In this document: piece after piece, positions 31,867 through 50,959 of the stretch
Numbering within the stretch: position 1 is the stretch's first letter
Layout: the number at the start of each line of letters is the position of its first letter
Assembly (NCBI GenBank): GCA_016946835.1
Contig: JACVTC010000019.1
Coordinates: forward strand, 877,501-941,500
Direction: 5' to 3'
DNA from: Neocallimastix lanati (nom. inval.)
Lineage: Eukaryota > Neocallimastigomycota > Neocallimastigomycetes > Neocallimastigales > Neocallimastigaceae
Length of the DNA stretch: 64,000 nt
The notes under the pieces: generated by a model
What the model saw: the letters and a program-made list of their open reading frames with translations, nothing else
Databases searched by the model: none
Told to the model about the DNA's origin: nothing
Position numbers and translations under genes: made by a program

Positions 31867-34289
31867 GGGGGTATGTCATTTCGAAAATTTTTATTACATA
31901 AATTTGTATTTTGTTGTAGTGCATTTCGAAAAACATGGCGTATTATAATGTAATAAATAAATGAATGAATAAATAAATTATAAATGAATAAATAAAATTT
32001 TAAATGATAATAAAAATAATTAAGACAAACGTTTATTTCCTTACTTTTGTAATTTTCAATTAAAATTTTAATTTCATCAGTTGCACTAAATATTTTTTGC
32101 TTTTTTTCCAATTTCCTTTAGTTCTCCTTTGATAATCATTATAAGATAAGTTTTCTTCTTCTTTTAATATATATATTAATTTATAAAATATAGGTTTATT
32201 TGGAAATATATTACTTAAGTAGCTATTATAAGATTCTGATGCATTGTTTGTTAAATGCTCTATATTTTCATAATAATTCCAATTATTAACATTATACTTA
32301 AGTATATAATTTTTATTAAAATATTCTAAAAATTGTAGAAAATTATTATACTTTTTTTTTTGACAAATTCTTTTTATTATAATATAAATATCAAATATAT
32401 AGTTAGGGTTTATAAACGATAAGTTTCGAAATAGCTTTATAATAAATATATACATCATTATTATTCTTCACTTCATGATAACATAATATATTTTTTTGTT
32501 TTTCTAATGATCTTTTGTAATGCCAAACACAATATTTAATATTTATATTTGGAAAAAAATTTTTTGCCTCATTAGATATACCTTGTTCAAAATCACAATG
32601 AAAATTAATTGTAGTAATTAATGTATTACTCCTAAATTTATTTGCATTTTTTTTTATTTCTTTAAATAATGTTTCATATGTAGATTGTTTTTTACTTTTT
32701 AATATAGAAATGGAAGTAGTGTAAAACATATTAAATTCCCCAACATAAGTTCTTGTTATAAATAACCGATAACTAAATTTCGGTGCTGCATAAAATGTAC
32801 CGTCCGCAAATATATTTTTATGATAATTCGAAAATATATATGTTTGGAATGGTGATTAAAAGATTATTAGATCTGTATTTTTAAATATCATAAAATTTTC
32901 GTTTTTTTTCGTTTTATAATATTTTGATTCAATAGGAATATCATCAAAACTTTTTATGTTTGGAGGAAATTGTTTATTTATATTTCTTATTATTTGGGAT
33001 CTAATTGTACTATATTCGGGACATATAAGTCCCATTTCTTTAGAAACGGCATTAAATATATGTTTAGGTTTTATATCCATAGGAATTGAATTTTTCTTAA
33101 TTTCTTCCTTAATTTTATGCTTTGCTACTGATATGGACACATCAATTTTTTTTTCGAGATGGTTATGTAAACTTTCATATTTTAAAACCTCCTTTTTATC
33201 ATTTAAAATAATTAAAGATTTACGTTTATTTAAAGTCTTATATTCAGTGCATCTATAAATTTTTGATTTATCTTTCCTTTGAAATGAAAAATTAAATTTG
33301 TGTTTTTTATAAATAATAATTTGTTCATTTCCTCGATTTGTTTCACTTATTTCAATTTCTATATTGTCTTCCATTGATAATTAAAATTTTTCAATAAAAT
33401 ATTTTAATAAATATACTTTTAAATGCTTTGAAACTTTTTTTTTTTTTTTAATATTTAAAATAATACACCTTTTTTTAATTAATTATATAATTATTCGAAT
33501 AATTATTTAATTATTAATTATTTATTATTTCTGTATTTACTATTTTATTTATTTATTTTTATTTTTATTTTTTTTTTTTTTTTTTTATATTTTATTTTAT
33601 TTTATTTTTTTATTTTTTAATGCTTAAAAAATAAATTTTTATTTATTTTATTTTATTTTTTAATGTTTAAAAAAAAAGTTTTCTTATTATTTTTATTTTA
33701 TTTTTTAATGTTTAAAAAAAAGTTTTCTTATTTCTTATTTTTTTTTTTTTTTATTTTTTAAGCATTAAAAAATAAAATGTTTATTTATTTTTATTTTATT
33801 TTTAATAAAATAAAATAAGAAAACTTTTTTTTAAACATTGAAAAATAAAATAAAAATAAATAGTTTTCTTATTTCTTATTTTTATTTTATTTTTTAATGT
33901 TAAATAGAAATATCTAACATAATTATTATTTATTGAAGTGTTGTATTTCGCCAAAAGTTGAATTTCGTCCAGTTGAATTTCGCCAAATTCTTAGTGGCTT
34001 ATACATTAATGTCATAAAATATCACCACAATTATTATTCACGCCATATTATGAATACATAGCTTTTTAAAAATTGTAGAAAAAGCCACAAAATATGATAC
34101 AATTAGATATACGCCCACGTAAGATTACGTGTTTGAAAATTTTTGAGAATTGTAATTTTATTTAATTAATTAATTAATTATTATTCATTAAATTTTTAAT
34201 AAAATTAGGTGGCTTAAAATTAAAAATATTTAAGCCATACAACAAAATACAAATTTTTGTAATAAAAATTTTCGAAATGCACACTCCCC
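31867..34289 (-). mobile_element. Mutator-like element (MULE) with TIRs and TSD
   Basis: The left end GGGGGTATGTCATTTCGAAA and the reverse complement of the right end GGGGAGTGTGCATTTCGAAA begin inverted repeats that match for about 50 bp (through TTTGTATTTTGTTGT). Flanks ATCGAATGT (31858-31866) and ATCGAAAGT (34290-34298) form a 9-bp TSD with one mismatch, as expected for Mutator. The element carries one transposase gene on the minus strand, now broken. Between the gene start and the right end lie hairpin-rich sequence (33590-33900) and inverted TTTCGCC motifs (33945-33995) resembling the foldback MITE units, so it is a candidate relative or driver of those MITEs. Confidence 0.87.
32060..33374 (-). 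pseudogene. MULE transposase with FLYWCH-like N-terminus, inactivated
   Basis: Reading from 33374 the protein begins with a FLYWCH-like zinc-binding region: RKDKSKIYRC followed about 35 residues later by a HNH-type end (SLHNHLE). The frame then meets a single TAA (32858-32856) and continues in the same frame into FADGTFYAAPKFSYRL, the DGTF motif that carries the first catalytic Asp of MULE transposases. HCDFEQG (second Asp) and CVWHYKRSLEKQ, the C-x2-H motif, follow. Near 32420 the frame shifts: KLIVYKP ends in a stop, while the overlapping frame gives LSFINPNYIF and then the conserved WNYYENIEHLTNNASESYN region, with the E of the DDE triad expected there. One nonsense and one frameshift therefore break an otherwise complete transposase. 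The tail overlaps no other gene. Confidence 0.85.
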
Positions 34290-34298
34290 ATCGAAAGT

Positions 34299-34665
34299 TG
34301 CTTTATGTAATACATCATTTGATGAAATGCAATATATAATTTAACATATTTAATATTAATTGTAAGATTATAAGTTTATAAATATAAAGTAAATATAATT
34401 AAGAGTTAAGTATTAAATTCTTCTCTTCTTCTTATTATTATGTAGTATTAAAATCTAACATTAACTCAAAAAAAAAAAAAAAAAAAAAATTAAAAAACAA
34501 AAATCTTTATTATTTATAACTTTTACTCACTTTTTAAACTACTTTATAATATCTTATTATTCTTAAAAATTATAACTAAAATATATCTTTTTTTCTTTTT
34601 ATTTAATAAAGAAACAAAAATATATATATATATATTTAAATATAATATGTAAAATAATAATAATA

Positions 34666-34764
<99 letters not shown>

Positions 34765-34879
34765 AGTAATTATGAAATATAATATAATAAAAATATATTA
34801 AACTATATTATTTACATTTATACGTTTATTATAGAATATAATTATTTGTTTTGCAAAATCTATTTGAGATATATGATAA

Positions 34880-34924
<45 letters not shown>

Positions 34925-35139
34925 TGTTTTTTATATTTTATTAAGAAAAAATTATTTTGTTATAAATATTAAAAGAATGTTGAATATTATTAAATTTATA
35001 TGATTTTAATTATTTATGTTATATCGTTTTTATTTAAAAAATATAAAACATTGTAATTTTAATTTTATTATTTTAAAAATAGAATCCATTATATATTTAT
35101 TTTTATAATTTTTATAAAATACAATATTTTTATTTGTAA
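34299..35139. repeat. AT-rich spacer with (AAT)n and (AAAT)n arrays
   Basis: (AAT)n at 34658-34700 runs directly into (AAAT)n at 34698-34765, and (TTA)n lies at about 34884-34922. A short hydrophobic frame around 35000 (MILIIYVISFLF) could be a signal-peptide exon for the next gene, but no complete splice solution was found. Confidence 0.6.
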
Positions 35140-36470
35140 ATGTCGAAGTGTTTTAAACTTGAAAATTCAAAATATTGTCCACAATTTAATGGTCATTATG
35201 TTTTAAAAAGAGGTAGTATAAAAAATACAGCAGATTTTGATAATACATTAAAAAAATATTTCGAAAATAAAGATTCATATAAGAAATTTTTAACTGATAA
35301 GTTTGATTGCAATAGTGAGCAATTACCAGATTTCAGATATAGAAATAGTTTTATATGTAATAATTACGTTGTTATACCTTTCACAAATAATGGTAATTTA
35401 TGTTCAGATGAAATATCACAAGATAAAAATGCTAATAAAATACCATATTGTTATTTAAGTTGTATGGTTGCTGTAGATTCTATTGAAGAAATTATAATTA
35501 ATAATAATTATGGGTGTTCACAAAAGAAAATTAAAAGTAATTTTAATGCATTAAAAACAAGTTGTCAAACCGATGAAATTAAAACTGATAAATGCTTACG
35601 AGGGACCGAAGAAGAATTAAAATATTGTGGTAAAATATTTTTAAATGTTATAAATTTATGTAATTTATGATTTATTATATACTATTATAGAAAAATAAAT
35701 AATATTTATAAATTATATATGTTATTAAAATATGTAAATAATATTATATATGTAAATAATATTTTATATTTTATTTTTTTATTATAAATGAATGAAACAT
35801 ATGATTAATATTATATAATAATTGTATATATTTTATATATTTTGTATATATTTAATTTTTTATTTATTAATGTATATATATATATATATATAAAGGTTAC
35901 AGTAATGAATTTGATAAAAAAAGCTACTGTGAACATAGAAAAGATATAACTGATTCTTGTTGTAATGATGGTTATGTAATACCTGATCCTATATATTCTA
36001 ATGAAAATTCTTCTTCATCAAATATATCAACAATATTATTTATATTAACTGTTATAGTATCAACCATTTTAACCATAATTTATTATATTTATAGACATAA
36101 AAAAAATCCTCGATTAAAATATCAAAAACAACGTGATAATGAATATAATTCAACTAAATTACAATATAATGAAGAAGAAAAGAGTTCATTAAGTGTGAAT
36201 TCTTCAGATAATAATTTATTTTATGTTTTTCATGAATATATTCCAAAAATTAATGATGAAATACAATTAAATGTTGGTGATATTGTTAAAATTAAGGAAA
36301 TTTTTGATGATGGCTGGGCATACGGTACTAATATTTCAACGGATTGTGAAGGTGCTTTACCATTAGCATGTTGTACTGAATATAGAACTTGTATTAGTTC
36401 AATGGTTTCATTTTCGGTTCCTGTAAGACCTGTAAGTCATCGGGAATCATCACTTATAACAACTAATTAA
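35140..36470 (+). CDS. single-pass membrane protein, Cys-rich ectodomain with C-terminal SH3 domain
   Basis: Two exons (35140-35629, 35896-36470) give 354 residues. Residues 1-200 are Cys-rich, with regularly spaced cysteines (CFKLENSKYCP..., CNSEQ, FICNN, PYCYLSC, YGCS, SCQ, KCL, YC, SYC, SCC). A hydrophobic segment at ~206-230 (ILFILTVIVSTILTIIYYIY) is followed by basic RHKK, placing the C-terminus in the cytosol. Residues ~270-326 form an SH3 domain: FYVFHEY, DEIQLNVGDIVKI, the conserved Trp in DDGWAYG, and GALPLACC. It is likely a surface or adhesion sensor coupled to proline-rich cytosolic partners. No signal peptide precedes the Cys region and an in-frame TAA lies just before the ATG. 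The true start may therefore be an upstream exon, with this ATG lying inside an intron boundary. The ligand is unknown. Confidence 0.82.
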
Positions 36471-36800
36471 TATAATATATATATAATATATATTATACAA
36501 TAATAAATATTATGTAATTTAAAATAGATAAATAATAAATCAAATCAAATCAAATAAAGTATAATAAAATTAAATGAAATAAAAAAAAAAGAATTATTAT
36601 TATTTTTTGTTTGTATACTGTGGTAATTTATTTATTTTGAATAAATAAATAGATATTTTATTTTGAATTATTAAATATTAAATTATTATATTAATTATAT
36701 TGAATTTTTTAAAAATTCTTGAAAAATTTTATTAATATGTAAATAAAAAGTGTAATAATTATAATTTTTATAAAAATTTTTAATACAAAATAATTTATAT
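36471..36800. other. short spacer
   Basis: AT-rich intergenic sequence between two tandem plus-strand genes. No further exon or RNA gene is seen. Confidence 0.6.
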
Positions 36801-37083
36801 ATGATTATGGAGGGCTTTAAAGATAAAAATGATATTTTAACTCAAGAAATTGAAAGTAGAGTTGAAAATGTTGAAGGATATTTAGTTGATATTCAATCTG
36901 CAATTGGAAGTAAATATTTGAAGAAAGAATTAACTAAAGGAAAGCCATTACTTTATCGTATTGATAATATTGAAAGATCAATTAATCAAATAATTAAAAG
37001 CAATAAACTTGATGAATTGTTTTCAAAATGTAAATGAATTTGAAATATACAATATATAATTTTTTTGTTAATATTGTCATTTC

Positions 37084-37123
<40 letters not shown>

Positions 37124-37853
37124 TAAGTTAAATTAAAAATAGCAATATTAATATATAATATATATTTAAATGTATGATTTATATAATTCTTATAAAAGAT
37201 ACAATATTAAAATAATTAATAGATAATATTAATGATAAAATAAAAACTTCAGCAATTGATATTGATGCTAAATTAGATATTATTCTTTTATCTGAAAAAG
37301 AATTAATTGATGTATCAAATAAAGTTGAAGAAATAAAATCTTTACAACAATATATTAATTCAAAAGAATACACAAGTAATTTTATTATTTGTTTGTTATA
37401 TATATAAATTAATATTTTCAATGACTTGTATTTGCTTTTTTTCTAAACTTTAAATATATTTAATTTTTTTTTTTTTTATCAAATTTTAATTGAAAATTGA
37501 AGAAATTGAAGAATTATTACCTCAGTTCACAGTATGTCAAAATACAAATCGAAAAATAAATGAAGAATTAAGATTCTTAACTCAAAAAATATATAAATGT
37601 CTTGATGAATATAAATTATTTGTATCCTTTTCAAATATTAAAATTTTATATTATTTTATATATGCATATTCATTTATATAAATAAAAGTAAATGTAAATA
37701 TCCTTTATTATTTTTAATTATTCTTAACTTTTATTTTTTATAATTTTATAGACTGAAAGACTTTCAGAAATTTTTATATGGTATAATAACATTTTAACTG
37801 AAATTGAATTAAAAATACTTGAACTTGAAAGAATAAAGAAAGATTCAAATTAA
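36801..37853 (+). CDS. DCTN3: dynactin subunit 3 (p24 light chain)
   Basis: Exons 36801-37029, 37223-37375, 37503-37621 and 37752-37853 join in frame to 200 residues (198 from the second ATG at 36807, which looks the better start: MEGFKDKN). This is close to the 186 residues of human p24. The protein is helical and coiled-coil throughout. Similarity to p24 is visible in LLYRIDNIERSINQII, in the middle LDIILLSEKELIDVSNKVEEIKS, in KINEELRFLTQKIYKCLDEY, and in the end LSEIFIWYNNILTEIELKI (compare the conserved LSxxFxxWDxxLxxLE end). p24 sits in the dynactin shoulder, which links cargo and dynein. Similarity is modest, as usual for this fast-evolving family, so a search should confirm it. Confidence 0.78.
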
Positions 37854-38119
37854 ATTAATGAATTAATTAATAAAATAATTTCAATAAATTAAAGAAGTTA
37901 ATATATATATATTTACTCGTTTATACTTAAAAATAATAACAACATTAGTAATATAAAAATATAAAAGTATGAGGAATATAAAAATTTATTTAATTTAATT
38001 AATTCCTATTCATTTCATTTTATTTCATTTCAATTCTTTTCAGTTTAAAACAAATCAAATCAAATTAATTTAAAAAAAGTTATATATAAAATATATATAA
38101 AAGATATAAAGATATATTT

Positions 38120-38154
<35 letters not shown>

Positions 38155-38266
38155 TTATATACTTTAATAAATAAAATTATCGAAGTTTAAGAACATAAAT
38201 CTTTATAATTATTATTTTTTAAAAAATTATATATTTAATAGATTATATACAATATGTTTTTTTTTA
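37854..38266. other. convergent intergenic spacer
   Basis: 413 bp between the stop codons of the p24 gene (plus) and the RasGAP-like gene (minus). It contains an A-run at 38127-38152 preceded by a T-run, forming a potential hairpin that could serve as a shared 3' end region. Confidence 0.5.
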
Positions 38267-44777
<6,511 letters not shown>

Positions 44778-45630
44778 TATGAAATAAACACTTTATATAA
44801 TCAATTATATTACTAAATAATTGAATTAAATTCAATGAATATATGAATTATTATAAATATAAATTAATGAAACAGTATATTAACAAAAAAAAAATAATAT
44901 AAAAATTAAAATACATTTGTATTTTGTTTTTAGAAAATATATATTAATATATATATTTTCTTATTTAATTTAATAATGAAGTTATTTTGTTTTATTACCA
45001 ATTAAAAAAAATTTTTTTTAAAAAAATAAACAATAAACATATTAATATTATAAATAAAGTAAATATAAATTAAATTTTAATTAATGTTAATTAAATTTAT
45101 AATTTTTTATATTTTTGATGAAACTAATAATAAATTTTTATTTTTTTCTTTTCCTTTTATTTCATTTTATTATTCGAAAGAATAGTTAGTAAACCCGATA
45201 TATTTATAAATATAATTATCCTTTGATTAAATTATAATTAATTAAAATAGGTTAAGTATTATTTTATGAAACACATAAATAAATAAATAAATAATAAAAA
45301 TAAATAAATAAATAATATTAAATAAATAAATAGATAGATAGCTTAATAATAAATTTATTAATATATTATTTTTTATATTTTTATTCTTTTTAGTAAAATT
45401 TAAATATAAATATTTATAAAATATGTTCATTATATATATTATATAAAAAAATATTTATTTTATTATATTATTATACTATTTAAAGATATATGATTTTTTA
45501 AAGTATTTTTAAATACTATTTGAATTTATTTCTAAATTAATTAACAAAAAAAAAAAAAAAAAAAAAAAAAAGAAGTCTTGATAATTAATATTATCTTATG
45601 TATAGATTATATTTTATTAATTGGTTATTA
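44778..45630. other. AT-rich intergenic spacer
   Basis: Between the RasGAP start and the sirtuin stop (both minus). It contains an A-run at 45546-45571 and short (TAAA)n. No gene is visible. Confidence 0.7.
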
Positions 45631-46287
45631 TTAATCATCATTATCATCGTTATTCTTTTGAATATTATTATCTTTATTTGAATTATTAGTACTATTACTA
45701 TAATTATTATTATAACTATTATTATTTTCTGAATCGCTTTTATTAACTTTTTCATCTTCTTGGATATCATCAATATTTTCTATGTGACGTGGAATATTAT
45801 CATTTATTTCAATAACAAATGAATTTGAAGAATTCTCATTGTTTTGATTTTGATTTGTATAATTTTCATTTTCTTTATTCTCATTATTATTATTATTTGG
45901 AAAATCGTCACTTTCACTATCACTATCTATTCCAGCAAATAATGCATTTATAAGGGATATTTTTGATGATTTTTTTTCATTATATCTTGCCCCTTCAAAT
46001 AAATAAATTGACGGTTTTGCTATAGTATATTTAAGTTCTTCATCTTTATTAATTTTTACGTCACCTAATTCCCAATCACATCTTCTACATAATTCTTTGA
46101 TAATATTATCACTATAGCCTAATAATTGAACATCGAATGGTGGAACATGTGTTAGAGATTCTAAATTAATTAAAATTTGGGGAATATGATGAGGTATCTT
46201 TCCTATATATATGTATATAAAGATATCCATGAATATAAAAAAATTTAAAATTTAGTAAAATTTGCTAATTCATTTATATTTATTTAA

Positions 46288-46333
<46 letters not shown>

Positions 46334-46543
46334 ATTATATCAGCTACTGGGCTAACTTTCAATGAAGAGCCCATAACAATTAATAAGTCACATTTTTCTC
46401 TATCTTTTTGGAAGTATTTTCCAAACTCATCTGGTAGTTTTTCTCCAAAGAATATAATATTTGGCTGAAATTCAAAATAAAAATAAAAAGAAATAAAAAA
46501 TAAAAATAAATAAATAAATAAATAATAAATAATAAAAAATGAA

Positions 46544-46574
<31 letters not shown>

Positions 46575-47386
46575 TACTTTAATCATATATTTATATAATT
46601 CTGATTTATTATGTATATGTTTAAAATATATATTACTTTGAGAATTGCGTCGTCCAAATCCTTCGGACAAACAGGACAAATTGGCACTTCCTATTATTTT
46701 TTTTAGAATATAAATAATCATTAAGTATATCATTATTACTTAATAATGAAATTTATTATTTATACCTTTTTAAAGATAGCTTCTTCGATATAATTTCCTG
46801 GAACTTTATATCCACATCTTATACATGAGGCTGTTGCAAAAGATCCTAAAAAGAATAAAGACAAATTAAAAATAAATATTTTTATTTAAATAATTCGTAA
46901 TATTTTTAAATATAAATATTATTAAAAATTACCATGGCATTGAACCATTCTGGTGATACCAGCTTTTTGTTCCAATGTATCAATGTTCTGAGTATAATTT
47001 CTTAGTAATTTACCCTTGTCTTCTAATAATTTTATAAATTTATGAGATGGGGAGGGTTCATAATTACTTGGATATAATTCCTTAATATTGTAAAATTTAT
47101 TCAAATTAGATTATAATTATCGTATTTATATGTATTTATAAATATTACAGATTTACATGTGCAAAGGAATAGAATGTTTGTGGACAAATTTTGAAATATT
47201 CTAAATCAAACATTTGTTGTGGCTCTTCTAAATTAAATTCATCCAACCGTGAATAAACGCCATTTTCTGAACGAAAATCTGGTATACCACAAGATACTGA
47301 TACCTATAATTATTGTATACATATTTTTTTTTTAAAAAAAATTAATACTACCTCTATAAAATTTATATACATATATATATATATTG

Positions 47387-47419
<33 letters not shown>

Positions 47420-48680
47420 CAGAATTGAATTGAATCAAATAATCTACCCCTGCACCAGTAAGAACAATGATGTTATTTGATTTTTTTAATAGTTTAATAA
47501 CATCCTAATACGTTTAAATAGTAAAATTAAAATTAAAATAAAACAACAACAACAACAACAACAACAACAATAATAATAATAATAATAATAATAAATTAGA
47601 TATTTATTACATATAAAATTTAATTTATTATATTATCAATTAATAATATTTTATTTCATATACATACATCAATTGTGTTAATTGTTTTAAGTTTTTGACG
47701 TCTTCTATTAAATCTTGCCATAATAATTCTTAACAATGGTATTAGTTCAGAGTCTTTATAAGTATCGGTTGCTGGTGGTAATTCAACATCAAATAAAGAT
47801 ATTAAAGATCTTGCTGAATAATAACCATATTTCATCATAAAGGCATCAAATCCTATTATAATGTTTATAATATGAATTTATTAATATTAAAAAACAGAAA
47901 AAATAATTATTAAAATAATAATTAGAATATAATAATATAATAATATAATAATATAATAATAAATAATAAATAATAAATAATAAATAATAAATAATAAATA
48001 ATAAATAATAAATAATAAATAATAAATAATAAATAATAAATAATAAAATAATAAATAATAAATAATAAATAATAAATAATAAATAATAAATAATAAATAA
48101 TAAATAATAAATAATAAATAATAAATAATAAATAATAAATAATAATAATAATAATAAAGAATATATGTCCACTTTATTTTATTATTTTTACCTAATTCAT
48201 GAGCTTCACTCCTTAATTTTTCTTTCGTTTCATCATCAAATTCCTTAATTTCTTCTCGATGCATTTCTTCCTCACTTTCATAATTATCTTCTTCACTTTC
48301 ATCATTTTCATCACTTATATTTCCTATAATATCTATTTGATCTTCATTTTGTGTATTAGGTACTTCCTGGGTAACTTTTTCTTCATCGTATTTTAGTTGA
48401 TCATCTTTTTTTTCATCTTCATTTGTAATATTGTTTGTATTATTAATATTATTATTTACATTCTCTTTTTTATCCTGATTTGATTCAACTGTGTCTCCTT
48501 TGAAAGTAAAATCAAAATTATTTTTATATTCATTGGTATTACTTATTTCATTTTTTAAAATTCCATTATCTGGACTTGTGAATGAGCTACTTATATAATT
48601 GCTATCGTAATTCATGTAATTGCGTTGTCTTTTTCTGGGTGGTAAATTTTCATCAGCTAATTGAAGTGGTCTTGTACTCA

Positions 48681-48681
<1 letters not shown>
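45631..48681 (-). CDS. SIR2: class I sirtuin, NAD-dependent protein deacetylase (SIRT1/Sir2 type)
   Basis: Nine exons: 48681-48192, 47852-47668, 47504-47448, 47303-47157, 47080-46933, 46845-46766, 46690-46637, 46464-46332 and 46202-45631, encoding 621 residues. The acidic N-terminus starts with a basic PPRKRQR patch (possible nuclear signal). The catalytic core carries all sirtuin hallmarks: [17 protein letters not shown] (~240-256), [21 protein letters not shown] (~321-331), the catalytic His in [11 protein letters not shown] (His342), zinc cysteines C350/C353 and C374/C377, [21 protein letters not shown] (~418-428) and ILINLE (~441-446). Similarity is highest to SIRT1 and nuclear Sir2/Hst1 proteins, so histone deacetylation and silencing is the likely role. 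The C-terminus is an acidic Asn/Ser/Glu-rich tail. Intron 1 is mostly a 7-bp repeat. Confidence 0.97.
47930..48155. repeat. (AAATAAT)n heptanucleotide array in sirtuin intron 1
   Basis: A tandem 7-bp unit with one shortened copy near 48045, flanked by (ATAAT)n on the left and (AAT)n on the right. It fills most of the 339-bp intron. Confidence 0.9.
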
Positions 48682-48725
<44 letters not shown>

Positions 48726-49370
48726 ATTTTTATCTATGTTATAATACTTGTAAGTTTATTATTTTATTAAAAACAAAATTTTAATTAACAATTATTATTT
48801 ATATTAATGGTTAATGGATAAATAAAATTATATTTTAATACTATTGTTATTATTATTTAAATATTGAATTTGTATTATTTATTTTTATTTTTTTACATTT
48901 TATAAAAAAAAATATTTCATTATTTTATATAAAAATAAATATATTAATTATATTAAATTAACAAGGTTAAATAACAAATAATAAATGAAAATTTGAATAT
49001 TAATAAAAGAACATAGCAATTAATAATTTTAATCGAATTGATAATAATATTAATTCAATATTATGTTGATTTCTATGTGTATGTATGTATTAAAAATAAA
49101 TTCAAATTATATTTACCAATTATTCTTTAAAATTCGATACAAATTTCTTTTTTATGTTTTTGGAATTTCATATTATATATTATATGCTTTGAAAACAATT
49201 AATGTTAAGATATTAATAAATTGAAGATTCTCACAACTTTTAACAGATTCCTTATGTTAAAAAAAAAAAAAAAAAAAAAAAGGCTTACATTGTTAATTAG
49301 AATTTTATATAATTAATTACAATATTGTAGTAATAAAACACAACAACAATAATAAAAACAGAAATAAACA

Positions 49371-49459
<89 letters not shown>

Positions 49460-50685
49460 TAAAAATTATATAAATTAAATTATTAGTAATATGATTAATA
49501 ATAAATTTTTATTTAAATTATATTATTTACATATTATATACAAACATTATTTTTCAATTGATTCTTTTCATTTCATAAAAAAGAGAAAAAAACACTATCT
49601 AATATTTCACTTTCTATATTTTTTCTCGTTATACTTTCAGATAATTTTGATTTTTAAAAATAATACTAATTATTTTTTATTACAGTTTTATTTATTATTA
49701 ATTATATAATAAAAAATTAATTAATTTATATATTAATTTTATTATTTAAATAAAATTTGCAATACATTTTATTTATTACATATTATATTTTGTTATTATT
49801 TTGAAATAATTATGTAAATTTATTCCAAAGTATAATTATTAATAATAAGGTATTTGAAAAGGTTTCTAATTTTAAAAAGATTAGTACTCCTTTATTTGAA
49901 TCTTCATTTTAATTAACGTCTCAATTACTTATTATTACAATTATGTAATTAAAAATAAAATAATATGTGAATATAAGAAGTCACATAAAGTTCTTTAAAT
50001 AATATAAATGTAAAAAAATATTTCATTACTATATATACACTTTATTAAATTTATATATATATATATATAGATGATATTTAAATAAAGTTTATAATGTTCA
50101 ATTTTCCTTTTTTCTAATGTAATCAAAAAAAAAAAAAAAAAAAAAAAATAGATTATTATTATTATATTCATATATTCAATTATTTTATTTAGCACTTTTT
50201 TGCTAGTTTAAACATATTAATTCATTATAATTATGCCAATTAAAATGAAAACAATAATATTCATATAAAGAATTAAATATATGGATAACTTTTTTTAAAA
50301 AAAATTATTGCAATTAACATATATATTTTAAAAGAAAAATATCAATTATTAAAAGATTGATATTTTAAATTGGGATTTGGAAATAATGAGTACTTCTGTA
50401 TAATTGAAAGCAAAGAATTTGAAATATAAATATTAGAAGGATGATGCTTATTAATATTTTTGGTAATTTTTTAATTAATCTTTATTATTTTGAAATATTT
50501 TGGTTTCAGTTATATTATTTAGTATTATATTAATTATTATAATTTAATATAGCATTAAAATATAAATTATAAAACTTATTATATTTTATATGTAGTTTAT
50601 AATTAGGGAATAATCAATAAAAATAATATTATATATTTAATATTTAATTTGACATATTAATATATATATATATATATATTTTTTT
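48682..50685. other. AT-rich 5' flank of the sirtuin gene
   Basis: Starts with (ATT)n directly upstream of the sirtuin ATG (48685-48720). It has (AAT)n at about 49376-49456, an A-run at 49260-49280 and another at 50126-50148. No exon is visible. Confidence 0.7.
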
Positions 50686-50689
50686 TTTA

Positions 50690-50955
50690 TTTCCGGTGTA
50701 TACCGCCCTTGGTTTCAGCCCCTCTCCTCAGGAGCAATGGGAATTTGAGGTGGTCACATACTTTCATAAAGGCAGGATTGTCCCTACTGGACGACCTTAC
50801 TGAGTGTATCAGTAATAACGCTTTGACATGCATATTATTGCTGAGAATTTTTCTAATACTACTTCTCCAAGTGTACATCTCCAGTTTGTAATTTTTCTTT
50901 GAAGTTAGATCAATATAACCTAACCCATATATATTCGTACTGGCTCCTGGCAAAT
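50690..50955. other. GC-elevated island of unknown origin
   Basis: About 265 bases of balanced composition in AT-rich surroundings, directly abutting the MITE at 50960. An 88-codon open frame spans it on the minus strand (50953-50687) with mixed composition, and a shorter frame lies on the plus strand. No family is recognised. It is possibly a decayed transposon fragment. Confidence 0.45.
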
Positions 50956-50959
50956 GAAT

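Noticed and set aside
31851-32111. 86-codon minus-strand frame at the end of the transposase
   Set aside because: It runs through the terminal inverted repeat and is out of frame with the conserved transposase C-terminus.
32956-33258. 100-codon plus-strand frame inside the MULE
   Set aside because: Antisense to the FLYWCH/transposase region, with no recognisable domain.
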